This document shows positions 49,623 through 59,600 of a stretch of 64,000 nucleotides of DNA, piece after piece. Position 1 is the stretch's first letter. Each line of letters begins with the position of its first letter. The notes under the pieces were generated by a model that saw only the letters and a list, made by a program, of their open reading frames with translations, was not told where the DNA came from and made no database searches. Origin of the DNA: Allolobophora icterica. Lineage: Eukaryota; Annelida; Clitellata; Crassiclitellata; Lumbricidae. Both the position numbers and the translations under genes were made by a program. The stretch is taken from NCBI GenBank assembly GCA_963556255.1, contig OY744605.1, positions 35,568,896-35,632,895 on the forward strand, written 5' to 3'.

Positions 49623-51404
49623 TATCCTTTATTCTACCAATTGCCAACCACACTTTGGTTAAAAATAGTACACGGCAAGAGCAATCTAGCTAACGGTCCT
49701 ACTGGGTTTTTTAATTGTTCATCTGCACAGTGACCAAAAGACTCGTAGATTAATCATATCAGAACAAGATCATAAAGGTTTAATGCCTTAGGGTGTCATC
49801 TGTTGGGATAAGTAATGCGTAGCACTTTAATTCTACTGTGGCTGGACTGGAAGCACATCTGAGTAGACATATTGAACTGGAAATATGTAAATTTTCGAAT
49901 AAGTCCTCAGAACCGACGCCATCCGCCACCACCGCTAAACCCTCAAATAAAAACCAGTCAGATACCAACTGCTAGTCACTTCGTTCACTTGATACTTTGT
50001 TTATTGCTTTAACTGTACTTTCAGAGTTTCAATTCCAAGAAGACAACATTAGCAGGACAGGAGCAATATTTGCTTATAAAGTAAGAGTCACAGCGCAACA
50101 GACTAACAGTCAAACAATCAGTCGATGTCAGACCACTAGGTGTTTACTTACTACCTGCCTGAATGGTGGCGTCTGTTACGTTCCATGACGCCACACAATC
50201 GTTTTCATGGAAATGGTGTCTGTTCATACGGACAAACATCCTCTTGGAAATACATTGGTGTCAACATCTACAGCCAGTCGACTAAGTCATTTCACTAACA
50301 CAAAAAGCCAGTCAGTAATTCCTTCGTGACTGACTCTGTGGACTAGTCCAAATGCATGATCGAATGAATGAAAGCATGGATGAAAGAATGAATGAATGAA
50401 TGAATGAATGCCCAAATGGACTGTTTTTGTATGTGAAATTCAGAAAGAAAATCCTTAAAATACAAAAAGCATTCCTCCAGTTACCGGTATATACAGTATA
50501 TCTTACATACACATAGACCCATTTTGAGGAAAATGTGCTAGACTCAGTCTTGAACATGGTTAGCCAGAGTTTGCCAGTTTCCACTGAAATTGTGCAAACA
50601 TTTTTTAGCTGTATGTTCGGCCTATATTAGACTCCTGATGCCTTTATACACATGGAACTCAGTTTAAAGACACCTGTACATTATATAAACATTAAGGTTT
50701 GGGCACCCTGTGGCTTGCAAGATATGTACAGTATATGATGGACACAGAAGCAGGCAAACATCTATTGTTCATGACTGCTGAATCGGTAGTCCAAACTTTT
50801 ACACACAATCGTAAACATGATTGTACACTCAAAATTTCTAAAGAGCCACGAAAGATACGTGCAGGGCACCAGCTTATTCATGTGCGCTGCGTCAAGTCAG
50901 AGGGGTTGTCCTGAGAAATAATAAATAGAGATCCAAGTCTGGTTGCCAGAGACACAAGAGAGAGGAGACAGAGCCAGATACTAAATGTGTTTGTTCCCAC
51001 TTTTTGCCAGATATAACAGACAACCTGTGCATGTTCTCCTATAACGTCTTGAAATTCCGTCTTTAGAGCAAAGTTCTAGATTTAGGTTATCTAGCATTTT
51101 TACTCGTGTGTTCACAGGTTTCTGGCATGTTAATCCTGCATTTTTATAGCGCTGACATCATATTGTGTAAATAGCCGAAGCTATACATTTGATTATTGTT
51201 TACACTCTGCTGATTAGATTTCGTATACGAGTTAATGGGCAAACTTACACTTAACTGCTACATAAAATATCCATTTATAATTATGTTATTCTACGTTTGT
51301 TGCTTTTATATTTCCATTTGAAAGCATTTCCATTTGTGTGTTTGTAGCTTTTTGACACGTTGATCATACATTTCTACAGTTTCTACTGATAATGCTTTTA
51401 GCCA

Positions 51405-51407
<3 letters not shown>
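49623..51407. other. No supported gene
   Basis: Only a short (AATG)n run at about 50380-50410 stands out. The frames at 50312-50584 and 50699-50914 have no recognisable domain. Confidence 0.45.

Positions 51408-51453
<46 letters not shown>
51408..51453. repeat. (TA)n microsatellite
   Basis: About 22 uninterrupted TA units. Confidence 0.97.
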
Positions 51454-51459
<6 letters not shown>

Positions 51460-52429
51460 ATTCATAAAATATATTATATAGCTGATGCAAATGGATAACA
51501 AGGTGTGGCTTCTTTTTACTTTTGTGGCATAGAAAGCATGCCAGCCCTAGATATCCATCAATTGAAATCTTGTGCTTAGCTAGTAGTGATGGATATATAC
51601 AGAAATAATGGCCCTAATTGAATCCAATAGCCTTTTATTGAGTTGTCAACATAAACATCAAATCTAAAACAGTTTTACAGCATTAATATGCATTTATAAG
51701 GATTGATGCTGAGGTCAGTAGGTCAGCCAAAAAGGATCCCAGGACCACCAGCATAGGGCTCGGTTCACCTATTTCCAAAGTTAGTTTATGGCCACTGCAC
51801 AGGTTAATTTCAAGTTACACAAGAGATTGCGTAACTGCTATGATCCCAATGTTAATTGCCAAAACAGTCCATTAGGCAAACCCATTACAGCCCATAACAC
51901 ACACTACTAGTACTGCACAAAATAATCAAACAACTTTTCGTTCTTAGTCCAGGCAATCTAGCTCAAATATACCTTGAACCTGGGCAAAATTGCTTCATAA
52001 GGTTTTTAAACGGTTTCCTGCTCAGGAACCATTGCTGAATAACATATCCAAAATCCCCCTAAATCCGACCATGGGAAAACCCCCAAAAATGAATTTCAAA
52101 ATGGCGGATTGGGGGTTTCATAAGAAATACCAATAATAATACCAATAATTTGCAGTTATACCTGGGCGAAATTGCTTCAGAAGCTTTTTAAACGGTTTCC
52201 TGCTCAGGAACCATTGCTGAATAACATATCCAAAATCCCCCAAAATCGGACCACGGGAACATCCCCAAAATGGCCAAATCCAACATGGCCACCATCGACC
52301 ATATTGGAAAAGTCACCTTTTTGTTTTTTAGAGTACAGGCACGTGTAATACCTCTAATGTTACTGATTGCGGTATGTAGAATTCATTTCTGATATTGTTC
52401 TCGCCATTTGGGGTCATCTTCTCCTTGAA

Positions 52430-52447
52430 AGGTCATGGTCAAGGTCA
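52430..52447 (+). promoter_or_regulatory. Triple nuclear-receptor half-site, unit 1
   Basis: AGGTCATGGTCAAGGTCA: three head-to-tail hexamers without spacing, the last embedded in TCAAGGTCA, the extended monomer site bound by NR5A and ERR-type nuclear receptors. That these sites are bound is inference. Confidence 0.5.
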
Positions 52448-52584
52448 TTTTTGACAGATTGGAAAGTTCACTTTTTTATTTTTTAGAGTATATGCACGTG
52501 TAATACCTCTAATGTTACTAATTTCGGTATGTAGAATTCATTTCTGATATTGTTTTTGCCATTCGGGGTCATCTTCACCTTGAA

Positions 52585-52602
52585 AGGTCATGGTCAAGGT
52601 CA
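52585..52602 (+). promoter_or_regulatory. Triple nuclear-receptor half-site, unit 2
   Basis: Identical 18-mer to unit 1, 155 bases downstream of it. Confidence 0.5.
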
Positions 52603-52741
52603 TTTTTGGCAGTTTGGAAAGTTCACCTTTTTTGTTTTTTTAGAGTATATGCACGTGTAATACCTCTAATGTTACTGATTTTGGTATGTAGAATTCATTT
52701 CTGATATTGTATTTGTCATTCGGGGTCATCTTCACATTGAA

Positions 52742-52759
52742 GGGTCATGGTCAAGGTCA
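52742..52759 (+). promoter_or_regulatory. Triple nuclear-receptor half-site, unit 3
   Basis: GGGTCATGGTCAAGGTCA: one change in the first hexamer; the extended site TCAAGGTCA is intact. 157 bases from unit 2. Confidence 0.45.
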
Positions 52760-52849
52760 TTTGGTTACATCAGCACTGTTGCAGGTACTGCAAATTACAC
52801 TGGCTAAAAAATAATGTTGCCCTGAACAGTTTGAGTCCCTGATTGGAGA

Positions 52850-53995
52850 AGTGGAGGAGTTGCATCGGGACTTCCAGGAATTTGAGGAGTTCGAGGAATC
52901 GAGACCAAGTCTGAGCTCTTCCAATTCTTTTGAGTTTGGCTGCAGTTGGTCGCCGTCATCAACAACGCTGTAGTGTCCGAGAGAGAAAGAGTCTGGAATA
53001 TACTTGCAGCTACTGTCAAGGATTCTATGCCAATCTTTGCAGAATGTGACTGCATCAACTTCCTACATTATGGATCGTGGTATCTGGAACAAATCAAAGT
53101 GTTGGAGTCCACACATCCGAGCTTCTGTGTGAGCCAGTGGGTTGTTCAGGATTGCTCAGGAGATGCTGCGCTGTCAGAGGTGGCATGAAGGTGGAGCAGA
53201 CCATCCAGCAAGTGTCGACGGGTCCTGGAGGTTACTATGTGGCAGGAGCCCCACACAATGACACTGATGTAGCGGAGCTCGAGCTTTTATTTCACGAGAT
53301 CGGGTCTATCACCGGCCTTCTCAACTCTCTCACCTCTAACCATCGCATAAGCCACACAGAATGCCATCTACAGCATGCATTAAGTACCACTCGCCGTCTC
53401 ACATTTAACCATAACATGTCTAAGCTGTTAGACTTTGTGCTAGAGCGGCAGAATCCATTCTCGGTGACAGCCAGTGTGCCCGTGCAACTGCACCACCTGC
53501 TCACAAAGGTGGATGTTGACCGAAAGGTGGCTACCAGCCTGCTCAACTTTCTTCAGAATGCCTACCGCTCACACAGGCAGAAGATATTAGTTGAGAAGAC
53601 CAAGAAAATTAACACGACTTCATCCTCAGAAGATGCCATTAACAATGGAGAAGGAGAAGAACGACCTGTCATCCAAGGATATGGCAGAGGCGCATCGGCA
53701 CAAGGACATTGCTAAGGAGCGCGGCTTTGACCTCAGGCAGATACACACAATTTGCTCTCAGTATCTCCACTGTTCGATGGTGATCTTCCAGCTCACACCA
53801 ACAAGTCACTTCTTGTTGGAGAGATTGAGCCTAGACTGGACCTCACCCAATGGCGTCAGGAGTCTACACTTGCCACACATGTGGTAGATTTCATGTCTAA
53901 GATCTACAAAAATGTGAACACTTATTCCAGCTGCTGCAACAACATCGCTTCCACAGCTGAGACATCTCAATGTAGGAGACAAGTACCTGATGGAT
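52850..53995 (+). pseudogene. Core reading frame of the inverted-repeat element, function unknown
   Basis: Coding-like sequence runs across at least three frame changes. A first frame gives CINFLHYGSWYLEQIKVLES and then QWVVQDCSG up to about 53166. A second (about 53180-53640) gives KVEQTIQQVSTGPGGYYVAG, LLFHEIGSITGLLN, HLQHALSTTRRLTFN, KLLDFVLERQNPFSV and HHLLTKVDVDRKVATSLLNF. A third covers about 53640-53745 (DLSSKDMAEAHRHKDIAKERG), and a fourth reads LSVSPLFDGDLPAHTNKS, GEIEPRLDLTQWRQESTLAT, HVVDFMSK. The residue pattern is protein-like and unlike the chance frames nearby. I have an impression of related uncharacterised multi-copy proteins in aquatic invertebrates but cannot verify it. I assign no function. 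No DDE, RT or helicase motif is visible. Confidence 0.65.
53815..53888 (+). repeat. Left half of an inverted repeat inside the core
   Basis: This coding segment (GTTGGAGAGATTGAGCCTAG onwards to CACATGTGGTAGAT) reappears inverted at 54078-54160, about 190 bases later, with roughly 85-90% identity. Confidence 0.9.
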
Positions 53996-54077
53996 GAATT
54001 TCACATTTTGGCAGAGGGGTGAACCTGAGGTTATGATCTGACGAGGACCACACCAAGATTAGGGAATTGTGCTAGTG

Positions 54078-54160
54078 GCATCTGCCACAACATGTGTGGC
54101 AAGAGTAGACTTCTGACGCCAGTGGGTGAGGTCCAGTCTAGGCTCAATCTCCCCAACATG
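54078..54160 (-). repeat. Right half of the core inverted repeat
   Basis: Reverse complement of the coding segment at 53815-53888, including GTCCAGTCTAGGCTCAATCT (54131-54150). It carries a few differences (GTTGTGG for GTGG), so the copy is not brand new. Confidence 0.9.
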
Positions 54161-54319
54161 TAGATTGACATAGAATCCTCGTCAGTAGCCACAAGTGTAT
54201 TTCAATATGTGAAACTCGATTTGTGTGTATATGGTCACAGTGAAGAACAGCAACACATAAAAATATACATTTACCGAATGATGTAAAGTTTGCTTGATGG
54301 CATCATCGATGTAACAAAA

Positions 54320-54337
54320 TGACCTTGACCATGACCC
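54320..54337 (-). promoter_or_regulatory. Triple nuclear-receptor half-site, unit 3'
   Basis: Minus-strand GGGTCATGGTCAAGGTCA, the same variant as left unit 3, confirming that the arms are mirror copies unit for unit. Confidence 0.45.
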
Positions 54338-54474
54338 TTCAAAGTGAAGATGACCCCAAATGGCAAAAACAATATCAGAAATGAATTCTACATACCAAAA
54401 TCAGTAACATTAGAGGTATTACACGTGCATATACTCTAAAAAACAAAAAGGTGAACTTTCCAATCTGTCAAAAA

Positions 54475-54492
54475 TGACCTTGACCATGACCT
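54475..54492 (-). promoter_or_regulatory. Triple nuclear-receptor half-site, unit 2'
   Basis: Minus-strand AGGTCATGGTCAAGGTCA, intact. Confidence 0.5.
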
Positions 54493-54629
54493 TTCAAGGT
54501 GAAGATGACCCCGAATGGCAAAAACAATATCAGAAATGAATTCAACATACCGAAATCAGTCACATTAGAAGTATTACACGTGCATATACTCTAAAAAATA
54601 AAAAAGTGAACTTTCTAATCTGTCAAAAA

Positions 54630-54647
54630 TGACCTTGACCATGACCT
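54630..54647 (-). promoter_or_regulatory. Triple nuclear-receptor half-site, unit 1'
   Basis: Minus-strand AGGTCATGGTCAAGGTCA, intact, 155 bases from unit 2'. Confidence 0.5.
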
Positions 54648-55122
54648 TTCAAGATGAAGATGACCCCAAATGGCGAGAACAATATCAGAAATGAATTCTA
54701 CATACCGCAATCAGTAACATTAGAGGTATTACATGTGCCTGTACTCTAAAAAACGAAAAGGTGAATTTTCCAATATGGTCGATGGCGGCCATGTTGGATT
54801 TGGCCATTTTGGGGGTGTTCCCGTGGTCCGATTTTGGGGGATTTTGGATATGTTATTCAGCAATGGTTCCTGAGCAGGAAACCGTTTAAAAAGCTTCTGA
54901 AGCAATTTCGCCCAGGTATAACTGCAAATTATTGGTATTATTATTAGTATTTCTTATGAAACCCCCAATCCGCCATTTTGAAATTCATTTTTGGGGGTGT
55001 TCCCGTGGTCGGATTTAGGGGGATTTTGGATATGTTATTCAGCAATGGTTCCTGAGCAGGAAACCGTTTAAAAACCTTGTGAAGCAATTTTGCCCAGGTC
55101 TAACTCTACATTGCCTGGACTA

Positions 55123-56535
55123 TCTGATCATTTATCAAAATAGTCATCTTAATTTCCCCAAATTCTGGACACTGACTCCAAAGCATATTATTTTGGCTAT
55201 GCCAGCCTTGCCAGGGTTATTGATTTGGAATCATATTTTGAAGTTGGACAGGAAAATTCATTGGCTAACACTTGATAAACCTGGTGTTATTGACTGAGAG
55301 CTTACCTGATCTTATCAGGTCTGGTTTACATAACAATACATCACGTGATCCACACAAACATGTTTCTTCTTCACAATGCCCTTAATCTTCCACAGCCTGA
55401 CTCTAATAGCTCCTTTACAATTCTCTGTTGACTTGAATTTTGAGCCAATTATCACCAGAGGACCTTCAAACAAGCCGCATTTACTTTTCCATTTAAACCA
55501 GTTTTCCAATTGCACTCAGTATCTTCAGTTTTTGGTGAATTACGACTAAATGATTGCTCTCATATGGTGATTGTATTGACAGATTGTCTTAACAGATCTT
55601 TTCGGCCACAGTACTTGGTAAAGTATGTGCACAAGTGTCACTTCCTTACTTAAAACAACATCTCTGTTTCTTTTTCTGGCGTCCTACCACTTTCCAATTT
55701 AACCCCCTCTAGCTCCATGCCTAGGACATTTCCACTAGAAAAATTAACTACTAGAATCATTCTATTGTCCTATATCTTTACACCATCTCTGCCTTTACCA
55801 TTTACAGTCTATTTCGGACACTTGACAGTTGTTAGACCAATCCAATTAATATCTTCAGTAGGCTCTCAGCATTATCTTCTTATACTGTATGGGCTTACAT
55901 TTGTATTGCAAATTGCTGAATATTCCAAGATCTTTTAGCTTAACTTTTTAATTAAGCAACAAATCGTTGAATCTCTGATGGGTTGGTTGACCTGGTCTAA
56001 TCTGTACCCTAGGCAGCCATCTAGTATCAGAATAGAACTCCAACCTATGGAGCTCATAAGGTGACTTGTAAAAGGGTGAGCAACAATATTTCCTGTTTGC
56101 ACACCCTTAGAACTGTTTTGCATGATTTAATAAGTCAAGCCATGAAGTTATTAAGTCTAGTGCACACTTATGGGAAAAGTCAATGGCAGTGAAGACTAGT
56201 CAAACATCGTTAGACACATACTTAGTAACTTGTGTGCACCACTTAAGCATCTCATTGCTATCACAAAAGTTGGAAGTTCTCTTGATGGCACTGGAAATCA
56301 TGTCCAAGGAAGCAAGCATTCATTCAACTCAGATAAAGTAAGTAAGTAAGTAGCCAATGAAACCAAGACTACCACAGAGTGTCCTGAAACTACCAGCTGT
56401 TCCAAGAGCCACAGTGGAGATTGCAGATTCTTTCCAATATCTCAGAATCCAGATGGTTTCCAATTGTGCCAGACACTTAGAACTTTTTCCCCGTTCATGC
56501 GCGCAAAAAACTGTTGACCTTTTTCTGTGTTTCTT
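55123..56535. other. No supported gene
   Basis: AT-rich; a short (AAGT)n run at 56336-56350. No repeat ends or conserved frames. Confidence 0.45.
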
Positions 56536-56624
56536 CTAAATGTGGGGGACAAATGTATGGTGTGTCCCCACCCCCACTCTTAAAGGTGGGGGTCTTGTCC
56601 CCCTCGACCCCGGGATCGCCGCCC
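56536..56624 (-). mobile_element. GC-rich fragment of a DNA transposon end
   Basis: Read on the minus strand it starts GGGCGGCGATCCCGGGGTCG, runs through GGGGGACAAGACCCCCACC and GGGGACACACCATACATTTG, and ends at GTCCCCCACATTT. The GC-rich head and internal inverted GGGGGAC/GTCCCCC pairs are typical of DNA-transposon termini, but no partner end or target duplication is visible. Confidence 0.45.
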
Positions 56625-59600
56625 ATGCTTAGAACACTTTTTCATAACCTTACCGAGTAGGGCCAGTACGGCATCTGACATTCCAGCACTCACTTCAACT
56701 GAAAGCGCAAATGGTGTGTTGGTTGTTGCTGCTTTATGGTCCTCAGAGCTGCATGAACAGGAATCCTTGTCCCAAAAATACTGATGATTTAGATATGAAA
56801 TTTTAAATAAACCCTCCACAGACGATAGAGCATAAACAAAAGCAGAACATAAGCTGCAACTTGTCCAAGCGTGCAAATAACCGTTCTTTACGCAGTTGCC
56901 AAGAGGCTCTAAATCAGGCTACTAAAACTTTTTGAGTGACGGTCCATAAATTTGGATTGTTGACGTCCAGGGTCCAATACTCTATTTAAGAAGACACTTA
57001 ATATTCTGCTGTTTTTTATAGGGCAATCAGTTTGATAACGACCTAATTACTTATAAAGCAGAAAGATTGTACATGACAAATGCATGTAAGCAGTGTATTG
57101 TGCAAATCTCATGATAAAATAACGTGTGACATGCTGTAATTAAGTGTGTATCTGGACTATATGAAGCCCATTTTAGGAACCGTTCAAAAGCTGTACTCTT
57201 CCCACATGCTGAGAGATCAATTCCTAGTCCAAGGTCACACCCGAATCATGCACAGTGGTAGAGAAAGGGGCATTTAACACGGGATAGGTCTTGTATTATT
57301 GGAAAATTTATTCAAGGTTCCAAGACCAAACGAATACTTTCAAGTTGTCAAAATTTCTAACAATTTTATACTCATTTTTCAGGCCAATTTTCACATTTTC
57401 AAATTTGCTCAAATAGGGCCTACTAACAATGTTTTTTCCAGTCACCAGCCTATTTTGCCAGTTAGCTGTGGATTTATCCTATCACAGTTTGCACATTTTC
57501 CCACAACACTGTCCATTTTGTTTTTTATTTGGAATTACTTTCCTCATTTCTGAGCTTTAACAGTATTTCATAGCCATTTACTGTACATTGTCTGTGGGCA
57601 AACTTCACCAAAATAATTTGGGAGCAGGAACACAGTGAAGTGTCCCAATCAGATGAATGCATGGCTAGAGTTTTGGCTCAAATCTGATCCACTCTAGCAC
57701 ATCTGAGGTCATTATATCAGTGGTGATGAGCATCAATTTTAACTCGTGCTCTGAGTGTTTAGTTGTCCACGCCAGTTATTAAAATCACACAATGTACAAG
57801 ATAAACATTTTGACCGAATTAGCTATAAAGTTGAACCAACAAGAAAATACATTTTGCCTGCTATTTTACACAACACCTAAGGGACTCCGTACTACCCATA
57901 ACCGGTGGAAGCATTGATCCACATTCTGTTCCATATCTTATCTTCTAAGTTTTCCAGTTTTAGTCAGTCCCTGTATCTGCTGTCCCATCCTGGCAAGAGC
58001 ACAGCATCTCACATGTAGGCTTATAACACCAAAGCCAACAACAAATGAATGACAGAAAGGCTATTGTGATGATTGTTCAGTCTTAACATTTTCTACTCAG
58101 TTCTGAGCAAGTCTTTCATTCTTTTGCATTATTCAGGTCCAAACCTTAAGACTCATCTCATTCAACCTGCTTATCAAACAAGGCTCAGTTTCTTAGGCCA
58201 CGGCATTTTTACTGTATGTCTCCAATAACTAGAGTTACTTACTTATTTACCTACAGTGACCATGGTGCCTTGTGCATGCTACATGGCAATGGTGCTAGTT
58301 TTGTAATATTAGTTTAGATTAGATAACAATTAGTTAAGATCAGGTGGACATAATTATGATGTTCTATGACTGCTGAGTGTCAGTCGATTGGGCTTTGAAC
58401 TGTTGATTCGCCTGATTTGTAACTCGAAATAGACACACAGTCTGCAAATTTGTTGCATGCAATTACTTAACAAACAGTTCAATCACAACAGTAGTTCACA
58501 GTTTGACATAAAAGGAAGACAAAGAAAAATAACAATAGTGATTACGAACAAACAAAACATCAAGAAAGGTGAGAAGAACAATAACCAAGATAAAAGAACA
58601 ACAGCAAAAACAAGAACAACCTAAACTAAACACCAACAAGATGATTTATATCTGGCTGATTTGGTTTTAACAGAATTGCGTTGGTACACAACACACATTA
58701 GAACAATGTGTTTTCTTAACTCATCCTGGCGATTATGCTGAAGGGCAGCAAAGATAGCCAGGCGAATCTGTTAGGAATCAGCAGTTCAGCTGGAAAAAGA
58801 AAAAGTACAGCTCAACTACACAAAGTGCAACTGATAAACAAAGAGTGCCACTACACAGCTCTTGCTCTTGATCAATTGGCCTCCCCATGGAGCTGCCACT
58901 GCTTGTACTGTACTCTAATGTAATGTAACAAAGTAGATAATTACATATCAGTGAGTCAATCTACTCTGAACACAATACAGTTCAAAGTTCAAGGGTGCTT
59001 GTTGCTCCCATATGATCAGCACTGCATCTGGACGATGCAAAGCCACTGAAGAGTGCATAGGGCCCTGCAAATCAAAGTGCACGTGCACTGCACTGTCTGG
59101 TGGAAGCACTTCCATTGGTTAACACCAGTTAACCTCTTCATTTCCATCAGTGTTCACCTGTTGGTCTGCACATTGAATTATTCATATGGTGCAGGTAGTT
59201 AAAGTGGGTGCATTTCGGAAATGGCGTTGATTCATTAAGCTCAGCTGTGGCACCAACCTTGAGAAGGATTTCATTACGCATTTCATTCTGTTCTCTGACC
59301 GCAGAGCTCTCTGAGTCAGCAGCAGACGGCCGGCCAGTGTTAAGCTGCTGCCGTGAATGAGTTTCTCTTGGCAACAAGTGTACGTATTACCTTGGCAACA
59401 TCTGATACCTGATTTTAAACTTGACTGCACTTGATGTCTTGCCTGAAACCTTCATTTGTTTTCTTCCAGTACAAAAATTATCTCCTTCGCATCCGTCTGG
59501 CCATAAAACATTCAATCTAATTTTTTTACAGCTGCCTGCCTGCAGCTCGTTTAATGTCTGGTAATCCCAGGGACTGACATGACTTGAAATCTTATAGGTA

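Larger units (their letters stand above)
51945..52772 (+). repeat. Left inverted-repeat arm, with internal tandem repeats
   Basis: The outer part has two copies of a unit starting CCTGGGC(A/G)AAATTGCTTC at 51979 and 52161. Both contain the palindrome TTCCTGCTCAGGAA and the block CATATCCAAAATCCCCC. The inner part has three copies of a unit of about 155 bp running from TTTTAGAGTA(T/C)A.GCACGTG to GGTCAAGGTCATTT. Every copy includes TACCTCTAATGTTACT, GTATGTAGAATTCATTTCTG and GGGGTCATCTTC. Confidence 0.95.
51945..55122. mobile_element. 3.2-kb element with ~820-bp inverted-repeat arms
   Basis: The left arm (51945-52772) is present again inverted at 54306-55122, about 97% identical where I compared a 160-base segment. 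Both ends show TAGTCCAGGCAAT / ATTGCCTGGACTA. Flanking TCT on both sides could be a 3-bp target duplication, but three bases can match by chance. Each arm holds two repeats of about 180 bp, then three of about 155 bp. The core of about 1.5 kb carries a broken reading frame. The arrangement resembles Foldback-type or other long-TIR DNA transposons. No transposase motif is recognised, so the superfamily is undetermined. Confidence 0.88.
54306..55122 (-). repeat. Right inverted-repeat arm
   Basis: Mirror of the left arm with the same order of repeats outward: three 155-bp units, then two 180-bp units. The inner boundary is where GTTACATC on the left matches GATGTAAC on the right. Small indels account for the 11-base length difference. 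Confidence 0.95.

Noticed and set aside
53292..53546. 84-codon minus-strand frame inside the inverted-repeat element
   Set aside because: It is the shadow of the plus-strand core frame, whose residue pattern is far more protein-like.
51942..55125. TCT flanks as a proven 3-bp target duplication
   Set aside because: A three-base match adjoining an end whose exact border is uncertain can occur by chance; I kept it only as a possibility.
56924..57000. hAT element starting CAGGCTACTAAAAC
   Set aside because: It looks like a hAT left end, but no right end of the type GTAGCCTG follows.
58080..58330. LINE C-terminal fragment
   Set aside because: A single LKTHL-like word without the WNSLP block or the 3' hairpin is not enough.
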